64,000 nt of DNA from MGML01 sp964493985 (GCA_964493985.1 CAZBQL010000002.1:9398-73397); one strand, 5' to 3'. Numbered from the stretch's first letter, positions 1-10,462 are shown. The notes: a model not told the origin generated them from the letters alone. A program made the numbers and translations.

Positions 1-1
1 G

Positions 2-1825
2 ATACTGGAAAATGGAGACGAACACAATTTCATCTGGTCGGCTGCCGATACGCCGGTGATCAACTGTAATGAAGTAGATGGCGAACGATACTTCATAAAA
101 TATTTACCTTTGAATAAAAACATACCTTGGGGGTACCATACCATCATTGTTGAACTCCATCATGGAAGTGAGGAAGGCATGCTGATTTATTCCCCGGCTA
201 AGGCCTACAATGCGGACCACGCAACCAGGCGCTGGTGGGGAATCTTTTTACCCCTTTATTCTCTGCGTAGTAAAAAAAGCTGGGGGGCAGGAGATTATTC
301 CGACCTGGAAAAGTTTGCCGGGTGGGTGAGTGAAAAAGGTGGAGATATCATCGGGACTTTACCACTCCTGCCAACATTTACCGAAAGCGAAGCCAGCAAC
401 AGCCCCTATCTCCCTGTAAGCCGGTTAACATGGAATGACTTCTATCTTAACATCGAGGGTATTCCCGAATTAAGCGAGTGTCCGCAGGCACAGCTGATCA
501 TGGAATCAGAGTCATTTCGGAAAACTGTACAACATCTTAAAGATTCGGAATTGGTAAATTACCGGTCTGAGGCTGGACTAAAACGCCGGGTTCTAAAGGA
601 GCTGAGTAGATTTTTCTTTTCCAGTGCATCGCATCGTTTACTTGAACTGCGGAAATTTGTGGATGAAAATCCTGCAATCGAAGACTATGCCCGGTTCCGT
701 GCCGCCATTGATAAAAAGCAGTTACCCTGGAGGAAATGGGGGGAAGCAAGCCGGGATGGCGTTCTGGATGAGGGAGACTATTACGAAGAGGACAAAAATT
801 ACTATCTTTACGCGCAGTGGCTTGCCTATCAGCAAATAAATTCAGCAATAAAAAAAGCGGAAACGAAGGGTGTCGAGCTGTATCTGGACCTGCCTTTAGG
901 CGTTCATCCCAATGGTTATGATGTATGGCACGAACCTGATAATTTCATTAAGGATACCGCTACCGGATCTCCACCGGATACGGTGTTTACCAAAGGGCAG
1001 AACTGGACATTTAATCCTCCGCACCCTCAAAAAATAAGGGAACAGAGATACCGGTACATTATCTCCTACCTGCAACACCATATGAAACAGACCGGTTTAC
1101 TTCGTATCGACCATGTAATGAGCTTACACAGGTTGTTTACCATACCTGCAGGTTTTAGCGCGGAACAAGGAATTTACCTCAGGTATAATGCGAACGAGCT
1201 TTATGCCATACTCGCTTTGGAATCGCAACGAAATAAAACGGTAATAGTCGGAGAAGACCTGGGGACCGTACCGCCTTATGTGAAACCGGCAATGAATCGA
1301 AATGGCTTTGAACGAATGTATGTGCTGCATTATGAACTGGTCTCGAACAAAGGGAAAAACCTGCCGGCAGTTCCCCGAAATGTAGTAGCCAGTCTAAATA
1401 CTCACGACATGTATCCGTTTGCCGCTTGCTGGCAGGGGCTGGATACTGAGCACCGTTTTAAACTGGGATTGATAAACAACGACCAGAAAATACAGGAACA
1501 GAATTCCCGGCGTGTGATGAGAGACTTACTCGCACGGGTATTGAAACAGAAAGGCCGGTTGAAAACCGACACACCTGACTTAACAACCGCTCTTGAGGCT
1601 AGTTTGTCGTTTCTGTCAGCGAGTCGAGCGTATGTATTGCTGATTAACCTGGAAGACCTATGGCTGGAAACAAAGCCCCAGAACATACCAAGTACGAGCA
1701 CCGAATATCCCAACTGGAGACGCAGGGCTGCCTATCAACTGGATGATTTTAACCAGATATCAGGTTTACAGGAAATTCTAAAAAAGATAGACAGGCTTCG
1801 GCACCGGGAAAGCGGAAACGGGTAA
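2..1825 (+). CDS. malQ: 4-alpha-glucanotransferase (GH77), 5' end cut by the window
   Basis: Transfers maltodextrin segments between alpha-1,4-glucans in the cytoplasm, recycling short glucans around glycogen and trehalose metabolism. The frame is open to the first base, so the N-terminus lies outside the window; the GTG at 56 is internal. GH77 landmarks: WWGIFLPLYSLRS followed by WGAGDYSDL near the start of the catalytic domain, DLPLGVHPNGYDVW, the nucleophile region LRIDHVMSLHRLF (about 1100-1138), the acid/base region VIVGEDLGTVP, and SLNTHDMYPF near the end. The stop is 5 nt before glgB, so it heads the visible part of one operon with glgB, treZ, a GH57 enzyme and treY. Family assignment is secure; the missing N-terminal portion cannot be judged. 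Confidence 0.93.
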   Translation: MLENGDEHNFIWSAADTPVINCNEVDGERYFIKYLPLNKNIPWGYHTIIVELHHGSEEGMLIYSPAKAYNADHATRRWWGIFLPLYSLRSKKSWGAGDYSDLEKFAGWVSEKGGDIIGTLPLLPTFTESEASNSPYLPVSRLTWNDFYLNIEGIPELSECPQAQLIMESESFRKTVQHLKDSELVNYRSEAGLKRRVLKELSRFFFSSASHRLLELRKFVDENPAIEDYARFRAAIDKKQLPWRKWGEASRDGVLDEGDYYEEDKNYYLYAQWLAYQQINSAIKKAETKGVELYLDLPLGVHPNGYDVWHEPDNFIKDTATGSPPDTVFTKGQNWTFNPPHPQKIREQRYRYIISYLQHHMKQTGLLRIDHVMSLHRLFTIPAGFSAEQGIYLRYNANELYAILALESQRNKTVIVGEDLGTVPPYVKPAMNRNGFERMYVLHYELVSNKGKNLPAVPRNVVASLNTHDMYPFAACWQGLDTEHRFKLGLINNDQKIQEQNSRRVMRDLLARVLKQKGRLKTDTPDLTTALEASLSFLSASRAYVLLINLEDLWLETKPQNIPSTSTEYPNWRRRAAYQLDDFNQISGLQEILKKIDRLRHRESGNG

Positions 1826-1830
1826 AGCGG

Positions 1831-3768
1831 ATGCAAAAGCACAAAATTTCTAATATGAATGTAAAAGGCGTATCCTGGCTTTCCGAAGAGGATATATTTC
1901 TCTTCAATGAAGGAAGTCACTATCGGCTTTATGAAAAACTCGGAGCTCATCCTGCAACAGTTTCAGGAAAAGAAGGGGCATATTTTGCTGTCTGGGCACC
2001 CAATGCAAGGCATGTATCCGTCACAGGTGACTTCAACGGCTGGAATAAAATGAGTCATCCCCTGCAGCCAAAAGCCAGTTCGGGAGTATGGGAAGGCTTT
2101 GTCGAAGGAATACCGGAAGGGTCTATTTATAAGTATCATATCGAATCACGTTACAAAAGCTACAATGTCGATAAGGCTGATCCATTCGCATTCTATGCAG
2201 AGACACCTCCAAAAACCGGCTCGGTCATTTACCGCCTTGATTACGAATGGGGAGATAGCGACTGGATGAAGACCAGGAGACCGCATAACTCGATCTATGC
2301 GCCGATCTCCATATACGAAATTCATCTCGGTTCCTGGAAGAGAAAGGTTGAAGAGGACCGTTTTCTCACGTACCGCGAACTTGCCCCCGAACTCACAGAA
2401 CACATACTGAAAACAGGATTCACCCACGTTGAATTTTTACCGATTATGGAACATCCTTTCTACGGTTCATGGGGATACCAGATTACAGGTTACTTTGCTC
2501 CGACAAGCCGCTACGGCACACCCCGGGACTTTATGTATCTTGTAGATTATCTTCATCAGAACGGCATCGGTGTTATTCTGGACTGGGTACCGTCCCACTT
2601 CCCCACCGACCAGCATGGTCTCGGTTATTTCGATGGTACTCATCTCTATGAACACGAAGACCCCAGGAAAGGATTTCAACCTGACTGGCAAAGCTATATT
2701 TTTAATTATGGACGATCCGAGATCAGGAGTTTCCTGATATCAAGCGCTTTGTTCTGGCTGGATAAATATCACGTTGATGGAATTCGTGTTGACGCAGTTG
2801 CATCCATGCTGTACCTCGACTATTCAAGGAAAAAAGACTCGTGGATCCCAAATGAATACGGAGGTCGGGAAAATCTGGAAGCGATTGCCTTTTTAAAAAA
2901 GTTGAATGAGGCAGTATATCAGTACTACCCGGACACGCAGACTATTGCCGAGGAATCAACAGCCTGGCCGATGGTTTCCAGGCCAACATATGTCGGTGGT
3001 CTGGGATTCGGCATGAAATGGGACATGGGCTGGATGCATGATACTCTTCAATATATGTCACGTAATCCCGTGCACAGGAAATACCATCAGAATGAAATGA
3101 CATTTCGGATGTTATACGCTTTCAATGAAAACTTCGTTCTGCCCCTTTCCCATGATGAAGTTGTTTACGGCAAGGGTTCCCTGCTGGGAAAGATGCCGGG
3201 TGATGACTGGCAAAAGTTTGCCAATTATCGTCTGCTGCTGGGCTATATGTACACCCAGCCAGGTAAGAAACTGCTTTTCATGGGTGCCGAATTTGGCCCA
3301 TGGAATGAGTGGAATCACGACGGCAGCCTGGACTGGCATTTTCTGGAATACGACCGCCATCTCCAGCTTCAAAACTGGCTGATAGAATTAAACAAGTTTT
3401 ACCGTGCCGAACCCGCCTTTCATGAACTCGATTGTGATCCGGGCGGTTTCGAATGGATAGATGCCAGCGATGCCCTGCAAAGCATTTTGACTTATCTCAG
3501 AAGAGGTTCCAGCACCGGGGATATTATAATTACGGTATGTAATTTTACCCCTACCGTTCACACAGGATACCGGATCGGCGTCCCGCGGGGAGGTGTATGG
3601 AAAGAGGTCCTAAACAGCGACGGACTCCAATACGGTGGCAGCGACCAGCGAAACCTGGCAAGCTTAAGGGCCGAAAAAATTCCCTGGCACGGACGTTCGC
3701 ATTCCATTGAGATAATTGTGCCCCCACTTTCACTCGTTTGTTTTGCCAGCCGGAGGAAAAGAAAATGA
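1831..3768 (+). CDS. glgB: 1,4-alpha-glucan branching enzyme (GH13)
   Basis: Cleaves alpha-1,4 chains and re-attaches them as alpha-1,6 branches in glycogen-like glucan. The 645-residue protein has a CBM48 domain (FAVWAPNARHVSVTGDFNGW, about residues 48-67), a GH13 barrel and a C-terminal all-beta domain. It lacks the extra N1 domain of longer enzymes. Catalytic residues by motif: nucleophile Asp321 in GIRVDAVAS, acid/base Glu374 in IAEESTAWP, and Asp442 in LSHDEVVYGKGS. LLFMGAEFGPWNEWNHDGSLDW is typical branching-enzyme sequence. The start is the ATG 5 nt after malQ; a second in-frame ATG eight codons on is possible. The stop overlaps the treZ start by 4 nt (ATGA), suggesting translational coupling. 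Confidence 0.96.
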   Translation: MQKHKISNMNVKGVSWLSEEDIFLFNEGSHYRLYEKLGAHPATVSGKEGAYFAVWAPNARHVSVTGDFNGWNKMSHPLQPKASSGVWEGFVEGIPEGSIYKYHIESRYKSYNVDKADPFAFYAETPPKTGSVIYRLDYEWGDSDWMKTRRPHNSIYAPISIYEIHLGSWKRKVEEDRFLTYRELAPELTEHILKTGFTHVEFLPIMEHPFYGSWGYQITGYFAPTSRYGTPRDFMYLVDYLHQNGIGVILDWVPSHFPTDQHGLGYFDGTHLYEHEDPRKGFQPDWQSYIFNYGRSEIRSFLISSALFWLDKYHVDGIRVDAVASMLYLDYSRKKDSWIPNEYGGRENLEAIAFLKKLNEAVYQYYPDTQTIAEESTAWPMVSRPTYVGGLGFGMKWDMGWMHDTLQYMSRNPVHRKYHQNEMTFRMLYAFNENFVLPLSHDEVVYGKGSLLGKMPGDDWQKFANYRLLLGYMYTQPGKKLLFMGAEFGPWNEWNHDGSLDWHFLEYDRHLQLQNWLIELNKFYRAEPAFHELDCDPGGFEWIDASDALQSILTYLRRGSSTGDIIITVCNFTPTVHTGYRIGVPRGGVWKEVLNSDGLQYGGSDQRNLASLRAEKIPWHGRSHSIEIIVPPLSLVCFASRRKRK

Positions 3769-5606
3769 TGACCGGAGATCGTCTCGGTGCAAGTTACTCA
3801 GGCGAAGGTAACTGCAGCTTCACTGTCTGGGCACCCTTTGCCGATAAGCTGGAGGTGCATATCACATCACCGAAGGAACGCCTGATAGATATGGAAAAAG
3901 ACTCGTGGGGATATTATCATTCGACTACGAGTGATGTTTTACCGGGAACTCTCTATTTTCTTCGTCTCAATTCAGAAAAAGACCGCCCTGACCCGGCATC
4001 ACGATTTCAGCCGGAAGGCGTTCATGGACCCTCCTGTGTTGTAGAGACCGGTTTCGACTGGCAGGATGCAGACTGGAAAGGAATACCGCTTGACCGGTAT
4101 ATTATATATGAAATTCATACAGGTACTTTTACTTCTGAAGGAACGTTAACTGCAATCATTCCATACCTGGACTACCTCCTTGATCTCGGCATTACCGCTA
4201 TTGAGTTAATGCCCGTCAACCAGTTTCCCGGGGAACGTAACTGGGGCTACGACGGCGTCTATCCCTACGCGGTACAGCATTCCTATGGAGGGCCTGAGGC
4301 ACTGAAACGGCTGGTAAATGCCTGCCATCTCAAAGGGCTGGCGGTCGCACTCGATGTTGTCCATAATCACTTCGGTCCGGAAGGAAATTATGTAAATGAC
4401 TTCGGCCCTTATTTCACAGAAAAGTATAGTACTCCCTGGGGATCGGCTATTAACTTCGATGGACCTCACAGCGATCATGTCCGGCGGTTTTTTATTGAAA
4501 GCGTCCTGTACTGGATGAGAGATTGCCATATCGATGCTTTTCGTCTCGATGCAATCCATACTATCCTGGATAATACGCCTTACACATTTATCGAGCAGCT
4601 TTCCGAAGAATTTCACGATTCTGTGAATAAACTCGGTAGAAAGGCATTTCTGATTGGCGAAAGCTCAGCCGATAACGTTCGTCTTATCAGACCGCCTGAA
4701 CTCGGTGGTTATGGTCTGGACGGGCAGTGGAATGATGATTTCCATCACTCGTTGCATTCCCTGTTAACCGGTGACCGGCAAGGATACTATCAGGACTATG
4801 GAGAAATGAAACACCTTGTAAAGGCATTCCAGGAAGGGTTTGTGTATTCGGGAGAGTATTCTTTATTCCGTCAGAGAAGGCACGGTACTTCTTCGAAAGA
4901 TATACCGGCTGAACGTTTCACCGTATTTTCACAGAACCATGACCAGGTCGGTAATCGTGCGAAGAATGACCGTCTCACCCGGATCGTGACTTTCGATGCG
5001 CTCAAACTGGCAGCAGGAATCGTAATACTTTCACCTTTTGTGCCGCTGCTGTTCATGGGAGAAGAATATGGAGAAACAGCCCCGTTCCCGTTTTTCGTAG
5101 ACCACTCGGACCCGGACTTAATCAAAGCAGTCCGTGAAGGCCGTCAGAAAGAGTTCGCTGCTTTCAAATGGGAAATTGAGATACCGGATCCCAAGGACAG
5201 GGCAACATTTCTCCGTGCGAAGCTGGACCACGGTCTGAAAAATCGAGAACCAAGCACTACGCTCCTGGCTTATTATAAAGAGTTAATCAAACTCAGAAAA
5301 ACAATCCCGGCCCTTTTTACTCTAAGCAAAGAAGGAATGGAAGTAAGCCATGGAGAAGACAATAATTTCCTGTTCACCCGGCGTGTTGATAAAAATAGTG
5401 AAGCAATTATCTTCTCCTGTTTCAACGATAAACTCACAACTGTGGAACTAACAGTCCCGCCCGGAGTCTGGAACAGCGCAATCGATTCGGCTGATGACCG
5501 CTGGAAAGGAAAGGGCAGTAAAATGCCCAAACAAATACAATCCAACGACGAGAAACTCACTTTTCATCTCAGCCCATGGCAATTTATCCTCTATATTAAG
5601 GAATGA
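3765..5606 (+). CDS. treZ: malto-oligosyltrehalose trehalohydrolase (GH13)
   Basis: Releases trehalose from the end of maltooligosyltrehalose, the second step of the TreY/TreZ pathway from glucan to trehalose. I start it at ATG 3765, which overlaps the glgB stop by 4 nt and has GGAGG at 3752-3756; the in-frame TTG at 3738 lacks that spacing. The 613-residue product has an N-terminal beta domain (FTVWAPFADKLEVH), then the family motif YEIHTGTFTSEGT and a GH13 barrel with Asp262 (DAFRLDAIH), Glu299 (LIGESSA) and Asp393 (QNHDQVGN). PLLFMGEEYGETAPFPFFVDH is diagnostic of TreZ rather than GlgB. It acts on the product of treY, two genes downstream. Confidence 0.95.
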   Translation: MMTGDRLGASYSGEGNCSFTVWAPFADKLEVHITSPKERLIDMEKDSWGYYHSTTSDVLPGTLYFLRLNSEKDRPDPASRFQPEGVHGPSCVVETGFDWQDADWKGIPLDRYIIYEIHTGTFTSEGTLTAIIPYLDYLLDLGITAIELMPVNQFPGERNWGYDGVYPYAVQHSYGGPEALKRLVNACHLKGLAVALDVVHNHFGPEGNYVNDFGPYFTEKYSTPWGSAINFDGPHSDHVRRFFIESVLYWMRDCHIDAFRLDAIHTILDNTPYTFIEQLSEEFHDSVNKLGRKAFLIGESSADNVRLIRPPELGGYGLDGQWNDDFHHSLHSLLTGDRQGYYQDYGEMKHLVKAFQEGFVYSGEYSLFRQRRHGTSSKDIPAERFTVFSQNHDQVGNRAKNDRLTRIVTFDALKLAAGIVILSPFVPLLFMGEEYGETAPFPFFVDHSDPDLIKAVREGRQKEFAAFKWEIEIPDPKDRATFLRAKLDHGLKNREPSTTLLAYYKELIKLRKTIPALFTLSKEGMEVSHGEDNNFLFTRRVDKNSEAIIFSCFNDKLTTVELTVPPGVWNSAIDSADDRWKGKGSKMPKQIQSNDEKLTFHLSPWQFILYIKE

Positions 5607-5609
5607 TAA

Positions 5610-8048
5610 ATGGAAAAATATGTATGTATTCACGGACACTTTTATCAGCCTCCCAGGGAAAACGCCTGGCTGGAATATGTGGAGATGCAGGACTCCGCCT
5701 ATCCTTATCATGACTGGAATGAGAGAATAACCAACGAATGTTATGCTCCTAATGCTGCATCTCGGATACTGGATGAGGAAGGCTACATCCGGCAGATTAC
5801 CAACAACTACGCCAGGATAAGCTTTAATTTTGGACCAACTCTTCTGTCCTGGCTGAAAGACAATTCTCCGGAGACCTATCAGGCAATACTCGATGCCGAC
5901 AAAGTTAGCCAGGAGACCTTTTCCGGTCACGGTTCGGCAATGGCACAGGCTTACAATCACATGATTATGCCGCTGGCTAACTCCAGGGATAAACACACGC
6001 AGGTACTATGGGGAATAAAAGACTTCGAGTATCGCTTTGGTCGAAAACCCGAAGGGATGTGGTTACCTGAAACAGCGGTAGATCTTGAGACGCTTGATAT
6101 TATGGCTGAATCCGGACTCCTGTTTACCATTTTAGCTCCACACCAGGCAAAACGTGTCCGCCGGATCGGGAAAAACGTTTGGAATGATAAAGAGACGGAT
6201 CCCGTCGATCCAACGATGGCTTACGAGCTGGATTTACCCTCGGGAAGGAAGATAGCGGTATTCTTTTACGACGGTCGTACGTCGAACGAAATTGCTTTTA
6301 GCGACTTATTAAGAAGCGGTGAAAATTTTGCTAAAAAGCTGATTGATGCTTTCCAGCCAGATAAACTTCATTCACAACTGATTAATATTGCATCGGACGG
6401 TGAGACCTATGGCCACCATCACCGGTTTGCCGATATGGCACTGGCTTATGCCATTGATTATATTGAATCCAGGGACCTGGCAAAATTTACCAATTACGCT
6501 GAATACCTGGAACACTTCCCTCCAACCCATCAGGTCGAAATTATCGAAAATACTTCATGGAGCTGCAGTCACGGTATCGAACGATGGCGTTCCAACTGCG
6601 GTTGTAATGCCGGGAGAAATCCGGAATGGAACCAGGAATGGCGGGCTCCTCTACGAAATGCGTTTGACTGGTTAAGGGATACCCTGGTTGAAAAATATCA
6701 GGAATCTGCCTCCCGTCTTTTGAAAGACCCGTGGGCTGCCCGCGATGATTATATACAGGTAATCCTGAATCGCTCACCGGAAAATATTTCCGATTTCATT
6801 CACCGGAATTGCGATCGTGAGTTAAGCGACGAGGAAACCAGAGAAATGCTGAAGTTGCTGGAGTTGCAGCGACATGCCATGCTTATGTATACCTCTTGCG
6901 GCTGGTTTTTCGATGAGCTTTCCGGTATAGAAACGGTCCAGGTCATTCAATATGCGGGCAGAGCGGTGCAGCTTGCCGGAGAGTTATTCGGTAATGATAT
7001 CGAAAATCATTTCCTGGAACGTCTCGAACTGGCAAAGAGCAATCTGCGACAGCACGGCGACGGGCGTAAAATCTACGAAAAGTATATCAGACCGGCTATG
7101 GTCGATATCACCAAGGTTACCACTCACTTTGCAGTAAGCTCTATGTTCGAAGACTATGGAGACCGTGCAGACATTTTTTGCTATCATGTCGATGTCAAAG
7201 ACTATCAGACAGCAGAATGCGGCAGGACAAGACTCGCTGCCGGATGGGCTGATATAACCTCTGAAATTACTCACGACCATGCGGAAAAAAGTTTCGGTGT
7301 TCTTCACTTCGGAGACCATAATATCAATGCCGGCGTTCGGGATTATTATGGTGGGAATACTTATCAGTCCATGGTGGCAGAAATAACTCAGACCTGTATT
7401 ATAGGCGACTTCCCGGAAGTTATACGCCTCCTTGATAAGCACTTCGGAATGTCCACCTATTCGATCAAAGACCTTTTCCGGGACGAACAGCGGAAAGTAC
7501 TGGATAACATACTAAGATCGGTTATGGAGGAAATAGATTCCGCCTATTATCAGGTCTATGAACACCACTATCCTCCGATGCGTTTTCTTCATGAAATTGG
7601 ATACCCTATTCCGAAAAGTTTCCATATTGCCGCCGAATTTATCCTGAATGGTGGTCTGCGCAAGGCTATGGGTGAGGAGACGATTAATACGGATAATATT
7701 AAAAATCTCCTTGGCGAAGCCCAGATATGGCAGGCTGATATTGACTCGGAAGGTCTGAGCTACCTTCTGCAGAAAAGCCTTGAACGTTTAATGAATCAAC
7801 TTCTGGAAAATCCCCCGGATGTCAGCCTGCTTACTCGATTGAATGAAATATGCAGTCTTTTTGATATCCTTCCGTTTCAGGTAGATATCTGGAAGGTCCA
7901 GAACTATTTCAACAGATTGCTTGAAAATACTTACCCTGAATTCAAGCAAAAAACCGAACTGGGTGATAAAATGGCTGCCGAGTGGCTGGAACAATTCGTT
8001 TTACTCGGTAAAAAACTCTCAATGCGCGTAGAACAGGTGGCAGAGTGA
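5610..8048 (+). CDS. GH57 family glycoside hydrolase with DUF3536 domain
   Basis: Predicted alpha-glucan-active enzyme; exact substrate unknown. The 812-residue protein starts with the GH57 signature HGHFYQPPRENAWLE (residues 8-22), then WLPETAVD with the expected nucleophile Glu154, and SDGETYGHHHRF with candidate acid/base Asp263. The distal two thirds matches the DUF3536 architecture of long GH57 proteins. Its start is 3 nt after the treZ stop, preceded by AAGGA, and its last 4 nt overlap the treY start. Being locked between treZ and treY argues for a role in making or trimming the maltooligosaccharides that feed trehalose synthesis, possibly amylase, debranching or branching. That role is inferred from context; the family call comes from the motifs. 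Confidence 0.9.
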   Translation: MEKYVCIHGHFYQPPRENAWLEYVEMQDSAYPYHDWNERITNECYAPNAASRILDEEGYIRQITNNYARISFNFGPTLLSWLKDNSPETYQAILDADKVSQETFSGHGSAMAQAYNHMIMPLANSRDKHTQVLWGIKDFEYRFGRKPEGMWLPETAVDLETLDIMAESGLLFTILAPHQAKRVRRIGKNVWNDKETDPVDPTMAYELDLPSGRKIAVFFYDGRTSNEIAFSDLLRSGENFAKKLIDAFQPDKLHSQLINIASDGETYGHHHRFADMALAYAIDYIESRDLAKFTNYAEYLEHFPPTHQVEIIENTSWSCSHGIERWRSNCGCNAGRNPEWNQEWRAPLRNAFDWLRDTLVEKYQESASRLLKDPWAARDDYIQVILNRSPENISDFIHRNCDRELSDEETREMLKLLELQRHAMLMYTSCGWFFDELSGIETVQVIQYAGRAVQLAGELFGNDIENHFLERLELAKSNLRQHGDGRKIYEKYIRPAMVDITKVTTHFAVSSMFEDYGDRADIFCYHVDVKDYQTAECGRTRLAAGWADITSEITHDHAEKSFGVLHFGDHNINAGVRDYYGGNTYQSMVAEITQTCIIGDFPEVIRLLDKHFGMSTYSIKDLFRDEQRKVLDNILRSVMEEIDSAYYQVYEHHYPPMRFLHEIGYPIPKSFHIAAEFILNGGLRKAMGEETINTDNIKNLLGEAQIWQADIDSEGLSYLLQKSLERLMNQLLENPPDVSLLTRLNEICSLFDILPFQVDIWKVQNYFNRLLENTYPEFKQKTELGDKMAAEWLEQFVLLGKKLSMRVEQVAE

Positions 8049-10402
8049 GAAAACCTTCCGCTACCTACCGGCTCCAGATGAACAGAGAATTCCCTTTTGA
8101 GGACGCAACAAAGCTTGTGCCCTATTTGTATGATCTCGGCATTACCGACATATATTCTTCACCGGTACTGAAATCCCGACAGGGGAGTCTCCACGGATAC
8201 GATGTTATTGACCCAAAATCCTTGGACCCGGAACTGGGGACAGAAACGGACTTTAATAAATTATCGGAAGTCTTGAAATCGTTAGACATGGGAATGCTTC
8301 TTGATATCGTTCCAAACCATATGGCAGCCAGCCATGAGAATCCCTGGTGGCAGAATTTCCTGGATAAGGGTAATGATTCCGTATATGCCGGATATTTTGA
8401 TACCGACTGGCTTGCGTTCGGAGACCTTGAGAACTATTCGGGAGGTTATCGCCGGTTCTTTGATATCGGCGATCTGGTAGGCATCAGGGTTGAAAATCCC
8501 GCCGTTTTTGAGACAGTCCATTCACTCATTTTACGCTTTATAAACGAAAGGAAAATTACCGGTCTAAGGATCGATCATATAGATGGGCTTTATAATCCGC
8601 TGGAATACCTGACCCGCTTACAGGAAGCTACTCAATACTTGACTGGTGAAGATGATTATTACCTGGTCGTTGAAAAGATTCTTACCGGAAATGAGGCATT
8701 ACCCGTAGAATGGCCGGTGTCCGGCACCACCGGATACGATTTTACAAACTGGGTAAACAGCTTATTCATAAGTAAAGACGGAATTTCGAAACTTGACGCT
8801 GTGTACAGGCACGTTACCGGGCGTAAAGATTCTTATTCTGATATTGTTATTGAAAAACAAAAATGGGTGATTCATCATTTATTTTCCGACGAGATATCAG
8901 CCCTGGGCAGATACCTGTCACGGCTTTCTTCGAATGCAGGCTATCACGAAATAGAGGAAAAAAACATCAAGGCAGTTCTGGTACTGGTAACCGCCTGTCT
9001 GCCGGTATATCGAACGTATATAAGGGATTATTCGGTTTCAGATGCAGACAGGCAATCTATTGAACAGGCATTCCGTATTGCCGGTTATCTGGATAAGCAC
9101 CCTGATGTGCAGGCGTCAATGTTCCTGAAAAAGGTGCTGTTACTCGAATTCACCCACGATTGTCCTGATTCTGTAAAGAAAGAATGGCTTGAATTCGTCC
9201 TTCGCTGGCAGCAACTCACCGGAGCGATAATGGCAAAAGGAGTTGAAGATACAGCCCTCTATAATTACCATCGACTGGTCTCAATGAATGAAGTGGGCGG
9301 AGACCCGGGCGGGAGCGGTATTACCCCTGTTGAATACCATTCCATCAATATGGACCGTTTGAGTCACTGGCCGGGGACGATGAATAGTACAAGCACTCAC
9401 GATACTAAAAGAAGTGAGGATGTCAGGGCAAGAATAAACGTTCTCTCGGAAATTCCCGAGGAATGGGAAAATCATCTGAAAAAATGGATGGATTTGAATA
9501 AATCGTTAAAACAGGATGTTAAGGGAATGCCGGTCCCGGGTCCGGAAACAGAGATACTCCTCTACCAGACTATGCTCGGTGCATGGCCTTTAGATGAGTC
9601 CGTGTTTACCGAATTCCAGCGACGTCTCAAGGACTACATGCTCAAAGCGGTTAAAGAAGCCAAGTCCAGGACCGGCTGGATTAATCCGCATGCAGACTAT
9701 GAACATGCTCTCATCCGTTTTATTGAGGCGGTCCTGAATAGTTCGCTGAGTAAGAAGTTCCTTGATGATTTCCTGCTGCTTCAGCAGCAGGTGGCCTTTT
9801 TTGGTGCTTTAAATTCACTTTCGCAGACATTGCTAAAGATAACTTCTCCAGGGGTACCCGATTTCTACCAGGGTAATGAACTCTGGAACTTCAGCCTTGT
9901 CGATCCTGATAACAGGCGACCGGTTGATTATGAACTACGGACACAACTACTGGGAGAAATCAGAAAGCAGGAAACAGGTGACAAAGCAACGTTTATTCGA
10001 CAAATTTCTGATTGCTGGCAAGATGGCAGAATAAAAATGTATACCATCTACAAGGCCCTGCATACACGTAAGGATTCTTTACCCCTGTTTTTACATGGAG
10101 ACTACCTGCCTATGGAAGCTGGTAATAAAGATAAACACATCTGTGCCTTCGCCAGAAATACCTCTGACAAATGGGCGGTATCCGTGGTACCTCTTTTCTT
10201 AACTAGCATGACAGTAACAGGTGTCTTACCATACGGTCAAGATATATGGGAAGAAGATGTTTTGTATTTTCCGAAAACAGCACCTGCGGACTGGGAAAAT
10301 GTCTTTACGAGAGAGCACATCACATTATCCCGGGAAGAGAAAACATTCCCTCTAGCCCAGGTATTTAATTCATTTCCCGTTGCGTTGCTGAGAAATAGAT
10401 AG
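8045..10402 (+). CDS. treY: (1->4)-alpha-D-glucan 1-alpha-D-glucosylmutase (maltooligosyltrehalose synthase)
   Basis: Isomerises the reducing-end glucose of a maltooligosaccharide into a terminal trehalose unit, the substrate of TreZ. The N-terminus carries the TreY signature ATYRLQMNREFPFEDATKL and SSPVLKSRQGSLHGYD. Catalytic residues by motif are Asp177 (GLRIDHIDGL), Glu210 (VVEKILTGNE) and Asp453 (STSTHDTKRSEDVRAR). KGVEDTALYNYHRL and PGVPDFYQGNELW are also family-typical. The start is the GTG that overlaps the GH57 stop (GTGA). At 785 residues it is within the family range. It is the last gene of the operon; about 190 bp without a clear terminator follow. Confidence 0.95.
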   Translation: MRKPSATYRLQMNREFPFEDATKLVPYLYDLGITDIYSSPVLKSRQGSLHGYDVIDPKSLDPELGTETDFNKLSEVLKSLDMGMLLDIVPNHMAASHENPWWQNFLDKGNDSVYAGYFDTDWLAFGDLENYSGGYRRFFDIGDLVGIRVENPAVFETVHSLILRFINERKITGLRIDHIDGLYNPLEYLTRLQEATQYLTGEDDYYLVVEKILTGNEALPVEWPVSGTTGYDFTNWVNSLFISKDGISKLDAVYRHVTGRKDSYSDIVIEKQKWVIHHLFSDEISALGRYLSRLSSNAGYHEIEEKNIKAVLVLVTACLPVYRTYIRDYSVSDADRQSIEQAFRIAGYLDKHPDVQASMFLKKVLLLEFTHDCPDSVKKEWLEFVLRWQQLTGAIMAKGVEDTALYNYHRLVSMNEVGGDPGGSGITPVEYHSINMDRLSHWPGTMNSTSTHDTKRSEDVRARINVLSEIPEEWENHLKKWMDLNKSLKQDVKGMPVPGPETEILLYQTMLGAWPLDESVFTEFQRRLKDYMLKAVKEAKSRTGWINPHADYEHALIRFIEAVLNSSLSKKFLDDFLLLQQQVAFFGALNSLSQTLLKITSPGVPDFYQGNELWNFSLVDPDNRRPVDYELRTQLLGEIRKQETGDKATFIRQISDCWQDGRIKMYTIYKALHTRKDSLPLFLHGDYLPMEAGNKDKHICAFARNTSDKWAVSVVPLFLTSMTVTGVLPYGQDIWEEDVLYFPKTAPADWENVFTREHITLSREEKTFPLAQVFNSFPVALLRNR

Positions 10403-10443
10403 GTCTTTCCCCCTAATATTACAGCAATCACCTTCCCACTATT

Positions 10444-10462
10444 CAAAATGTCATAATTTTGT
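10444..10462 (+). promoter_or_regulatory. Palindromic AT-rich motif, candidate operator
   Basis: CAAAAT-GTCATA-ATTTTG is an inverted repeat lying about 130 bp before the PRC-barrel gene. Eighteen bases of it (AAAATGTCATAATTTTGT) recur exactly on the opposite strand at 22105-22122. The TGTCATA core also forms a perfect palindrome before ppdK at 15996-16010. This suggests one regulator's site; the regulator is not identified. Confidence 0.45.
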
